This document shows, piece after piece, positions 25,401 through 37,400 of a DNA stretch of 64,000 nt; position 1 is the stretch's first letter, and every line of letters begins with the position of its first letter. The DNA lies in the NCBI GenBank assembly GCA_033060915.1, contig CM065387.1, forward strand, positions 29,278,501-29,342,500, in the 5' to 3' direction. The DNA is from Euryodendron excelsum (Eukaryota; Streptophyta; Magnoliopsida; Ericales; Pentaphylacaceae). A program made the translations under genes and the position numbers. The notes beneath the pieces were generated by a model. That model was not told where the DNA came from and searched no databases. It saw only the letters and a list, made by a program, of their open reading frames with translations.

Positions 25401-28400
25401 ATTTGATAGTCAAAAATTTTTCTAACCTCTCATATGGATGGGAGATAGAAATCCCCTTTTCCCCATATCCTATTTAATTTGACGTATATTTACATGACAA
25501 TATTATACAATATACTTAAATGTTCAGAACGCGCACATTACCTGTACTCAACTTTTGGATACATATCCTTTACATTTAAAGTTTTAGGGTTTAGGGAGGT
25601 CCGATGCTTACACACATACCCCTACCCGATACAAGCACCTAGCATGGCCAAAGAACACAAAAATCAGGGTCCCAAAGGAATGACTATAATCGGATTCGGA
25701 TAGGGTTCTTGAAATAGATGATAAAACCATGGTCATCAAAATCACAATCCGGATCGTACAATCCTACAACTTAATTTTGCTAGATCGATCCGGGTTGTAT
25801 GTAAAATCATTTTAGACTAGGATCGTTCTAGGATCGTGTTAGGATCGTTTGGAATCGTAGAATCGCGATCCTATGTGATCCAATTTCTGTCTCTCTTAGT
25901 GTTTAAATATGGGCTTTCAAATCTATTTGGCTGCTCTGGCCCAACTTTCGAAGCCAACAAATGCACAAAACAATCAATTAAAAGAGAAAATCAAATCGTC
26001 GAAGTCCCGAAGGGCACAAGGTCTTCGCAAAAAATCAAATTTCTCTTCAAGTATCCATCTCCATTGCCAACCTTGCCACTGTCCAGGTATTTGCTTCTTC
26101 TTCTTCTTCTTCTTCTTCTTCTTCTTCTTCTTCTTCTTCTATGCCGTTCTATACAATGATGTCCTTTCTTCTTTTTTTTTCTTATTCTCTTCTTCTTCTG
26201 TTGCAGCTTTACTACATTGTTTCTATTCTCTTCTTCTCCTCCTTTTTTTTTTTTCCTTTTTCTTCTTCTTCTACTACTGCTCTATTTTGTTGTTGTTGTT
26301 CTGTTTAGCTGCATTTTTTCTCTACTGCTGCTCCTCCTCCTCTTCTTCCTCCTCCTTTTCCTTCTTTGCTACTTCTTTTCTTTAATTTTTTTAGCATATT
26401 CTGAAAGTTGTGTTAACATTTAACACTTATGAACCTTTGCTACTGCAGTCTGCAGACTAGCAGAATGCAGGCTTTATTTTGGGCATTGCATTGCAAGTTA
26501 TCATCAATGTCAACCACTGGTTCATGTGATTCGTTTTGTTCTTCATGATATTTTTAATTCTTTTTATATAATATAAGCTCATTCTCTATTTATTTTGAAG
26601 TAATCATCATAAAATACAAAAAAAATTAGCCTTTTATTCCTTTTTGGTAGGATCTTACGATCCTCCATCCAATCCGAAAGACCCCCAAAACAATTCAAGG
26701 TAGGATCCTGATTTTGATAACCTTGGATAAAACCCGATTGGTTTAGGGTCGGTTTCGGGGAAGAGTAGGCCCCTCTCATTAGTCCCCTATTTAACCCGCT
26801 TCATCCAATGCCCTAAAGAACTACACTGTAAGCAGGTTCATGATGTTCAAAGATGAGCAGTGGATGAGGGACAATATGGAGGGCAGAACCTTGACGAGAG
26901 CAACATCACCGTCAATGAGTCCTAGTACCGCAGCAGCTGCAGCGGTTACGGTGGCAATGGATATGGCAATGTTGGCAGGCTTGACCCTCACCATAACAAA
27001 AATATTTTGAAATTTTTTTAACACCCCCATCCCTCTTTCTCTTCCCTGAACTGGGTCCCAAACTATTCAGTAGTAATAGAGGAAGTGGGTGATGTTCTTG
27101 GGCTCCAAGAAGACTTTGTTGCCAATGCCGATGACTTTGATTTGGGTTAACAGGTGGTAAGGGACTATGTTGGTTTGTTTCCGCTGGTGTTTTCGGTGCT
27201 TTTACTGCTTTGGCTATGGTATTCTGCTGATGGAGGGTTAGTGTTTCAATCAGGCATGATAAGGCACTTTGCTTTAGGTGGGATGTTGTGGTTACGATAA
27301 CATTGGGTCCTCTGACAATTTCAGATCTCGAAACTTGAATTTTTTGGTTTTGGCAGGTGTTTAGACTGGCCTTGGGTTCTCCGCCAATTTTTTGGTTGCG
27401 AGTATGACATCATCCATCTCATTATTTTTATTGTTGGTATTGGTGCTGATGCTACTAAGGCACTGCACTGGCATTCTAATTCTCTGTTGCTGGAGCTTTT
27501 TTTAAGCATTGAGTTGCTGCCATGTGTCCGGGCTGCACTTTCAATCACCAAATATTGGCTTTAGGTGGAACTGTACTTCTGTGTACTAAATTTTGCTGGA
27601 GTTTGATATTTTTATTAAGAGTGGGATACATGCTGATGTCATCATCCATTATAGGTTATCCTTCTCCAGACCACATGTCTTTACACTTGCTGGAATGTGC
27701 TTTTTGTGAAGAAATGTGTCAGTTACTATAAGTTCGGGGTGAGGCTCATTGAGTTCAGGTTTAGGTGTGGGTGCGGGGGAGACTTCTCCTACACCGACCG
27801 GGGTTGGGGTTGGGGTTGGGGTTGGGGTCGGGGTCTCCTGACCCAAACCCTCCCCATGAAACAACAGAATCTAAATCCAATGCCTTCTACTTGAAACCAC
27901 CACAATATCGGAATAAACACAATTTGGAAGCTTAATAAGTCCCTCCAAAAGAACTCAAACCCCTCTCATATACTCGTAGGCATGGATTATCAAAAGGCAT
28001 CAACAAAGTTAACGGCACCAAAACTATCGTCATAAGTATGGAACATAAGACCATCTACCACGACTTCAGCTTTTAGTTCTATTTGAATGAAATAATTAGT
28101 TGCAATAATCTCTATAGCTACGGGCATAAGTTTACAAAATCTTTTGTCAAGAACAAAGTTTAACCTATAATTCTAGGTTCCTTCTTTCTCCCCTTTTGTT
28201 AAGTGATCTATAATTTACTTTATTGACTAGGGAACTTATCACCTAGATGAACCAAGGGGGAAGATTTTTGAAAGACACTGTAATTCAAGCAATAGGCAAG
28301 AGTAAAACAGGAGCAGATAATACATACTTCACAGGAGTGATTAATTAAATGTGCAATGCTTCCGGCTCTTGTCGCATCAATGACATGCTCATCATCAATT

Positions 28401-28425
28401 CGGAACATGTAAGTCCCAGCACCCT

Positions 28426-28464
<39 letters not shown>

Positions 28465-31400
28465 TCAAGCACTTCCTGAAAGAAGGTTAATTTCTCTTTC
28501 AACAAGCCAGCACCTACATATTTAATTAACTGTAGAAACTAATCCCATGCTTAAAATTTATGCCGTTCTTTATGCCTGTCTTGCAAGACAGGCATAGTCT
28601 ATGCTTCTAACAATGGGATAGACTATCAGACACCACATGCAAGGAAAATGATTGCATCATTCAAAGGAATTTGCAGGATAACTCTACAATCATATTCAAG
28701 ACAAATTCACCAAAAATAGCTCAAGAAAATGAAAAAAATAATTTATGAAATGTAGTGCACAGAACTACAAGCAGATGATTCAACCATACAACTATTTAGC
28801 TACAATTGTACATGTGCATCAGTCATATATGACTGGGTTGATGTTTGTGAGTAAATACATAGGTAAAAAGGTTGGATTGGTATAAAAATTTTAAAAACAT
28901 TTCATCAAAACAAAGGTGAATCCATTCTCAAGAAGCACAATACTGCAGATTGGAGTGTCTATAAGGTAAAGCGGAGGGCCTTCAAATGTTGAACTATTCA
29001 GTTTAATCAACATGCTGATATAAACTTAAAGTTCATCATTGCTATTCTAATCCATTGATTATGTTTTATTTGTACGTGGCAATTTCTCCAACCTCACCTA
29101 CCAAAAACAGAAACATCTCCAATCTATGATAAGCTGAACTTGCTTGCTATTTCTTCTTTTTCTTTTGAATTTATTTTGCGAAAAATGTACAGCCCAAAGC
29201 ACAAGGCTTCCACTTGCAGCAGGGTCTGGAAGAGGTACGAGGTAGGTAACCTTACCCCCACTTTTTTGTGGAAAGGCTGATTCTGGTAACTTGAACCTGC
29301 TTTTGAATTTGTTTCTTGTCTATAAAATGAAAGGCATGTGATTTTGGTTAAGCTAATTTGCTCAATAAGATTTTAGAGACTAAGGAGATGGTTAACAAAT
29401 GAAGAAAAAGCACTCCAGTACTAGCATAACCAAAAACAAAAAAGGTCATTTCTTGCCATATCTTAGCCTAGAACAAGAGATACACTCTACTACTGGGCAA
29501 TGGCAATTTGCAGTCCACTTAACCATTAAGCACCATTTTCCAAAAACTCCAATGTCCAAACAGATCAAATTGACACTTACGGGCACTAAAATTTTCCTCG
29601 TCTTCCGCAAAAAGACATAATATGAAGTATTTGAAAAGCCAAAAATTTAGATCTGGCAGAAGCAATAAGTATTAAAGCAAAAAAATATGAACACAGCAAA
29701 AATTTTCTCTAGTAGAAAAAGACAATGAAAGAAAAATATCAATACAAAGCAATGAAGGACACAGATATAAATTTGGCAAATCCCCTAGTCTAGTACTGTA
29801 TTACCATAATACTCTACTACCCTACCGAATTACGTTTTTGGAACAGCGTTCTAAAACATGGTACTATAGCATTCCAAAACAGTAAGTTTAGCTATCCAAA
29901 GTTATCCAAAACTTTTTTCTTATTTATATCTTTAAAGGTCACCTAACAGAGGGAAAAAAATCAATTATGATGAACAAAAATATAGGAAGAATAGGGTTTT
30001 GGCATAAAACTATGCAAAAAAAATAGGCCATAATACTCCTAGAATGTGTTTTTAGATGATTAATCTGAAATAGCATAAATTATGTTTTATTAAATGTCTG
30101 TTTATTAAAGAAAATTCTTCTAAAACTACATTAATTCTAATAGTATACTTTATAGAAGTCTACCCTTAGCGTACCACATTTTAAAGCATGTAGCGTACCA
30201 CGTTTCCCGTTCCCGTTCCCGCTCCCGTTCCCGTTCCACGTATCAGAACGATCCAGGTTCTAGGTAATATAGGTCCAGTATACCCGCTACGATCCTATAA
30301 AATTTTCTTAGTCACTAGTTGCTTTCAACAAAAACCATGAATCTAACACACTGACATTAATGTTTTTTAGACAAATTTTTTAATATAGTACTTGCACGTT
30401 GAATATGTTAGCCTACAGGTGAAACTGGTGCTCTGAGGAATGCACATATAATAATAAACACATAAGCAACAGATTCTATATACTTACCACTAATGAATTA
30501 TATATGAAGTGCTCTCTTCGGTCAGCTACTGGGGGTCTAACAAGTTCGCCTGTATATTCAATCACCTACAACAAGATGTCAAATGCTAAACCTTTCAGGT
30601 ATTTCAAATTTTAGAAAGTCAATTTTTAATCACATGCACTAATCAAAAAAAAATTAATCACAATCAAATCATTTACCATGTCTCCTGCTCTGTGCGGTTG
30701 TTTTGCAAAGATTCCAAATCCATGTATTCCCGATTTCCCTGGAGTCATTAACAATCCCAACAATCAGCTACAGAAAACTTTCTATCACTCCTCTTCGGTA
30801 AGAAGAAAATTAATAAAAAAATTCAAATGCATGTAATTTTTAGTTAGATGATAATTTTAAAAAAAAGAACAATATACCATTTGTTATTTTATGATTAATA
30901 TATATATATATATTTGTATTCCTTGGGGTAAACAGAGGCATGAAAGAGGACTGTACAAAAGGCCAAATACAGGTTATCATTCCTGAAACCTTTATGAATG
31001 TGTGATGTACAGCAGGACTAGCAAGATTACAAGACATGATGATAAATATCACTATCAGGAACTAAGCTAAAGAGATTAAATTTGTACAATCCAGTATGAA
31101 CTCATAAAGCTCAACAAATGATTCTCCTCCCAACTTATGCTACAATAACTGTAGAATCAGCAGAAAATTATTGACTAAGGAGCCCAAATTCCATCAGCTT
31201 ACTAAAAGATTTAATCACATGACCACATCTCAGTAAATTAATATACCAAATAGTTTTTAGAACAGCAAAACAAAAAGAAGATAATATAGAAATTCCAATA
31301 AAAGCAATTACATGGAAAAGATATAAAACAGAAAAAGGATAACCTAGTAAATCTTCAAAAAAAAAAAAGAAGACAAGGAAATGCAAGATTAGGCCATTTG

Positions 31401-34400
31401 GTGGATTGGGAGTCTATATGCCGCCCGATGAAGGAATTTTGGGCATTAGTCATTTTAGACAATTTAATCAAGCCTTGTTAGGAAAGGGTCAGGAATTTTT
31501 CTTCACTGTAATGAAACAAGAGAGTTGTGGAGATGTGTTTGGTATCTCTTGTTCATTTGTATGAGTTGAGATGGTGGGTGCTATGTTAAAAGGGTGAAAA
31601 AAACTTGGAAGATGGCACCTTTGTATATGATGTGGCATACATGGAGGAACCGAATCATTTTACTTCTGATGACAAGGTGACAGCAGTGCATAAGCTAAAG
31701 CCAGCATTGCTTCTTCCATTCATTTTTGGATAAAAGGGGAAGTTATGTGGGTCTTCTTTTTCTTTTGTTGATTTATAGGGAAGTTATAAGTTGTTGTATA
31801 TATTTTATATATATATAAAGTTTGCAACCCTTTTGGTGCCTTCAATGAAAATTTATTTACTTATCAAAAAAAATAAAAGAAAACACATGAATAGGGAGGC
31901 ATATTGTTAAGTATTGGTATTATTCTATTATGAGAGCATTTTTGTACTTTGAGCTATATTAATACAAATACATTGTGCTAAGAGAGATAACCCTAATTTT
32001 AAGTTTTCTCTTTTAGTTGCCTATTCTTCTCTCATTTTGCTCTCTTTTCTCATTCTTCCTTTTGTCGTCTCCGAGTTCAGTAATGTAAAAAATATAAAAA
32101 ATAAAAGTTCAGGAAAATTTCAAGATGGTCGACTAAAGAAAGCATATTCCACATACAAGGTTTCAGAATTTTTTAGCTCATTTGATGTGATTTTCTATTT
32201 TTCTTTAATTTTCAGAAAAAAAGAAGCATTTTTTTAAAATCCTGGATTAATGCTTTATTTGGGCAGATGGATACTTGGCTCCCCTCCTTTGAGTGCCAAC
32301 TAGCTTTGAGAAAGCCTTCTTAAGCCCTTATTCCATGTTGTGATGGATTTTTTTAAGCAAAAGTCGTTCAGCTAATGGATTGTCTAGTATAACATGAGTT
32401 CTTTGGTTCGTTTTTACTCTTTCAGGCTATTTGCACATTGTTTCTGATGCAATAAATATCTAACTTTTGAGTAATCACTTCTCCCGTGGAGTTTCTTCGC
32501 ATTTGGTTGGATTTTTGACAAAAAATTTTGTTAATTATTGTGTTGTTCCTTGTTTATGCATACTAAGGAAGGTATTAAGAGTTCCATTTATGGTATGCAC
32601 AGTATTGATTGTCACGGGCCGAGCGCTTGCCATCCAACCCAAAAGCCTAAACTATTAGGTGGTGCTGCCTACCCCCTTATATGGCCCAAGACCTCCCTAC
32701 TATCCGATGTGAGATCGTGACATACTCCCCCACCTGAATTCGCGACACCCTCATTGCCGGTCAAACCACACTGCCTACTCCACCTAAGCGCTTGGTGCAG
32801 AATTGAATCAAAAGTTAAACTGTTTTGACACTACTTGTGACAGGACAAACACTTACCATCTAACCCAAAAGCCTAAGCCATTAGGTGGTACTGCCTACCC
32901 CTCTTATATAGCCCAAGACATCCTTCCTCCTATCCGATGTGAGATCGTGACATGAGTCATATTGGGACCTTTGAGGATAACCCATCTCTTCAAATCAGTC
33001 TCTTTCCGCTTTTGTGGTATTCATTGTTATATGTGGGGACCTTCTTGTATTGTTTCTCTTTTTGGTTATCATTGGTTTGTCACATTCATTGATTGTTATT
33101 CTCTTGTTTCTTGGGTTTATTTGCTTCGGACTAGGAGTCAAGTTTTCTCTTGTCTAAAGCTTTTCATAAAAAGGTGACTAATTAATTTGATAGCAACATT
33201 AAAATCCTTGGCAGTGATAATGTGATTGAATACTTGTTGAGTCATATTGGGACCTTTGATTTTGATGTTATTCAAATTAAAATTAATTAGGTATATTTTT
33301 ATTTGTTCATGCAGTACATAATTATCAATAGCTCATATAATTAGTAATTAAAATAATTGAGAAGATAGTAAAGATAACTTTACGTTGAATTTAGTGAATA
33401 CAATATAATATGACATAAGATTTATTCAGTTTGTTTGAAAACTCAATGTATAAAACAAGAATGCATGCATTTAAGAAAATAGCTAAGAACTAAAAAAGAT
33501 AGTCAACAAACTTTTAGAATTCGTATATATTTCATTTGTATAAAAATCATAAAATAGTAAATAAAGTATCAAGTAAAAGGAATTAGTTATTATATATATG
33601 ATTTTTCAGTAAAATATGATACTTAACAATATCTCATACACTTGAATTATTATTGAAAAATTTAAGAAGATAAAATTATGTGTATCCAAGGCAAAGTATG
33701 CTACTTGTTGCAAAAATTAAGAAGATATCAACTACCTTTTAGACTTCTTATTACATTAGATACATTTCATTTAATATAATAATTTTTAATAATTAAATAA
33801 CATAGGGAAGAGTAGATAGATTAAAATAAAAAATTGAAGGCAAAGTATGCCACATGTTATAACCACAGGGATAATATGCTACTTTGACCACAAAAAAGTA
33901 TTAATCTATGTATGTTCATGTAGTCTGTATGTACATGAACCTAAATTAAATGAATCAACACAAATACAATAAATCTAAAACAAGAGTACAGTAGTCTATA
34001 TCATAAAAAACTGCATGAATTTAAGATAATAGATAAGAACTGAAAAAGGTAGTAAACAAACTTCTAGAATTCGTATATATTTAGTTTGTAAAAAAATTAT
34101 ATAATATTAAACAAAGTATCAATTAGGAGAAATTAGTCATTATATTTATGATTTTTTAGTAAAATATTATAATTAAATTGAGAAGACAAAATTATGTGTA
34201 TCAAGAATGCATGTACTTAAAGTAATTGTTGCATAACTTAAGAAGGTAGTCAACTAACTTTAGACTGCTTATTAAATTAGACACATCCTCTAATATAATC
34301 ATTTTCAATAATTAAATAAACTTGCATAGGTAAGAGAACCTAGATAGCTTAAAACAAAAAAATTAAAAACAGTATGCAACTTGTCACAACCACAGTGATA

Positions 34401-37400
34401 ATAGACTACTTCAACTACAAAAAAGTAGTGATCTATGTACGTTCATATCTATGTAAGTACATGAACCAAAGTTAAATGAACCAATATAAATACAATGAAT
34501 CTAAAAGGGAAGTGTAGTAGTTCATATCAACAAAAAGTTACAAAGTGTTATATAAAAAATAAAAAATAAAAAATAAAAACCATAGGATTTTTATGTTATT
34601 TAAATTAAAAGTAATTAGTTATTATATTTATGTTTTGTAGTAAAGTATTATAATTATCAATTGTTCATATAATTAAATAAACATTAATTTAATTTAAATT
34701 AAATTAAATTAAACCATAGGAGATAGTAAATTGAATTAAATTTAATTTAAATGAATTAAATTAAACCATAGGAGATAGTAAAGATAAATTTAAACTGAAT
34801 TTAGTGAATACAATGTATTATGACATAAGTGTTATTCAGTTTGTTTGAAAAATACAATGTATGAACTAATATTATCAGTATCAAGAATGCATGCATTTAA
34901 GATAACAGTTAAGAACCAAAAAAGATAGTCAACTAACTTTTAGAATTCGTATATATTTAGTTGCATAAAAATTACATGATATTAAACTAAGTATCAATTA
35001 GAATGAATTAGTTATTATATTTATGATATTTTTTACTAAAATATTATAATCAACAATATCTCATATATTTAAATTAATATTGAAAAAAATTGAGAAGATA
35101 AAATTATGTGTATCAAAAATACATGTATTTAAAGTAATGATTGCAGAAATTAAGAAGATAGTCAACTAACTTTAGACTTCTTATTAAATTAGATAGATAT
35201 CCTCTAATATAATAATTTTCAATAATTAAATAAACTTACATAGGTAAGAGAACCTAGATAGATTAAAAATTGAAGGCAAAGTATGCCACTTGTTACAACC
35301 ACAAGGATAATAGGCTACTTTAACCACAAAAAAGTATTAATCTATGTACGTTCATGTAGTCTCTATGTATGTACATGAATCTAAATTAAATGAACCAACA
35401 CAAATACAATGAATCTAAAATAAAAGTGTACAAATGTATATCAACAAAAAGTTACCAAGTGTAACAAAAAAAAATCATAGCCACTCAAAATGAGTATCGC
35501 AACCACGGCAATAGTGGCCTCCTTTTCTATGTTGTATATAGATAGATAGATAGATTGATGATTCTAATCTCCCTATTGCTCTTAGAAAGGAAGTAAAGGT
35601 TTGCACTCAACATCCCATATCTCAATTTGTTTCATATAACTCCTTGTCTACTTCATACAATGCTTTTGTTTCGTCCTTGTCTTTTGTCTCTATTCCACAA
35701 GATTGGAAAGAAGCACTAATTGATCTTAAGCAAAAAAGAAGCAATGATAGAAAAAGCTCTAAGCAAGAATGATACTTGGGAGTTAGCTTCTCTTCTGGTT
35801 TAAAAGAGACCAATGGGATGCAAGTGGGTTTCACTATAACAGAAAATAGTTGAGACAATTGAAAGATACGAAGCGAGACTAGTTGCCAAAGGATTAACCC
35901 AAATTTATGGCATTGACTATCAGGAGACATTTGCCCCTACGACAAAGATGATTGCCATTCATACCCTTCTTCTTGTGCTTCTAATCAAGTTTGACTCTTG
36001 CATCTAGGAAGAAGTGTATATGAATATTCCACTAGGGTTCTCCTCTCATTCTAAAGTGGGAAAGGTTTATCGATAGAAGAAGGCACTCTATTAATTAAAG
36101 CTATCTCCTAGAGCTAGGTCTGGGAAATTTCTTAAGACAATGTAGGATTTGGATACAAATCAAAGTCACACAGACTATGTTCATCAAGCCAGCTAGGGAC
36201 AAGATCACTATGCTTATTGTTTATGTGGATGACATAGCAGTAACAGGAAATTATATGAAAGAAATGTTTCACCTCAAAACGCATATGGCCAAGAAATCTG
36301 AAATCAAAGACTTACGACCTTTTAGGTATTTTTTAGGGATTGAGGTTGCCATATCAGATAAGGGCATCTTCACTCTCAGAGAAAGTACATTCTTCATCTA
36401 CTCAAGAAAACGAGTATGATGGATTATAAATCAACAGATTCACTGATTGAGACTGATCACAGATTCCACACTAGCGTAGGTAATCATTGGAAAAGGGAGG
36501 TACCAACAACTTATAAGAAGGCTGTTATACCTTCCTCACACTCGGCCAAATATAACAATACAACGGGAGTTGTCAACTAGTTTATGCATGATCCTCGTAC
36601 AATGCATCTAGATATTGCGTACCAAATTCCAAGGTATCTCAAGTTTTCTCTAGAAGAGGAAATCTTGTTCTCCAACCATGGTCACTTGAGGTTGGAGGTC
36701 ATTTATTGATGTTGATTGGGCAAGTTCAATTAATGATAGGCAGTCTACTTCTAGCTACTATACTTTTATAGGAGGGAATATAATTACTTGACGAAGTAAG
36801 TAGCGAACAGTGATAGCCAGGTCCAGTGTAGAGGCAAAGTATAAGGCCATAAGCTCATGGTATGTTGAGCTTATGTGCTTCAAACTCTAATGGGAGATTT
36901 GGGGATATCCAATGATTGACCTACAAAGCTGTATTGTGACAAGCAATTGATATTTCTTATAACTCAGTTTAGCATGACAAAACTAAGCACATTGAGATCA
37001 ACAGACACTTCATCAAGGAAAAACTGAATAAAAATTAATTTACATGCCTTCAGTGAGATCAGAGAATCAGTTAGCTGATATTTTTACTAAAGGGCTTAGA
37101 AGTAAGGTTTTTGATTCCATTGGTTGCACCAACTTAAGGGAGAGTGTTAAGTATTGGCATAACTACATTACGAGTGTACTCTTGAGCTATATTAATATAA
37201 ATACATGGTGCTAAGGGAGAGAACCCTAATTTTAGGCTTTTTCCTTATTAGTTGCCTCCTCTTATCTCCTTTGTCTCTCTCATTCTCTTTCCTTGTTCTT
37301 CCCTTTACTGTAAATTTTGACTTATATATCAAAGACAAACTAGACAATTGACTATAAAATACAATTTCCCTATAAGTAACTCAAAAGACGTCAATTCGAT

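Larger units (their letters stand above)
22833..28327 (-). other. ATX intron 22 (5495 bp)
   Basis: This intron splits the SET catalytic motif between NHSCE and PNCYS. It contains the Mutator-like element, the glycine-rich RNA-binding pseudogene and the GGGGTT repeat. From 22833 to 25719 and from 27270 to 28327 I see no identifiable gene; 23409-23720 has a GC-richer patch (GGCGCCGCCCCCCG near 23480) of unknown origin. Confidence 0.8.
28424..30487 (-). other. ATX intron 21 (2064 bp)
   Basis: Besides the Au-like SINE it holds a GA run at 28430-28459 next to the acceptor and a CCCGTT repeat at 30204-30236. The rest is AT-rich with no identifiable feature. Confidence 0.8.
22415..30738 (-). other. 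ATX exons 20-24: catalytic SET and post-SET domains
   Basis: Exons 20 (30738-30677), 21 (30565-30488), 22 (28423-28328), 23 (22832-22729) and 24 (22556-22415) encode residues about 1022-1181. Catalytic SET motifs are intact: [35 protein letters not shown], the S-adenosylmethionine and active-site run INHSCEPNCYSRV, and [10 protein letters not shown]. The post-SET cysteines are present in [11 protein letters not shown]. The stop is TGA at 22417-22415. No key residue appears lost, so the enzyme is probably active. Confidence 0.95.
31905..37315 (+). mobile_element. Decayed Ty1/Copia LTR retrotransposon in ATX intron 19
   Basis: Two similar LTRs start TGTTAAGTATTGG at 31905 and 37145 and share the stretch through GAGCTATATTAATA and CCCTAATTTTA. 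The purine tract AAGGGAGAG abuts the 3' LTR. Between them only the C-terminal half of pol is recognisable (about 35560-37140); gag and integrase are missing and the space holds AT-rich repeats. LTR ends are approximate (about 32085 and 37315). No clean target-site duplication was found. The LTRs differ at many sites, so the insertion is old. It is antisense to the gene. Confidence 0.8.

Noticed and set aside
25836..26423. Open frames up to 158 aa with long Phe or Leu runs
   Set aside because: They depend on CTT/TTC repeats in the Mutator-like element; only the short leading part is non-repetitive and it has no recognised homology.
27799..27835. Interstitial telomere repeat
   Set aside because: The unit is GGGGTT, not the plant TTTAGGG.
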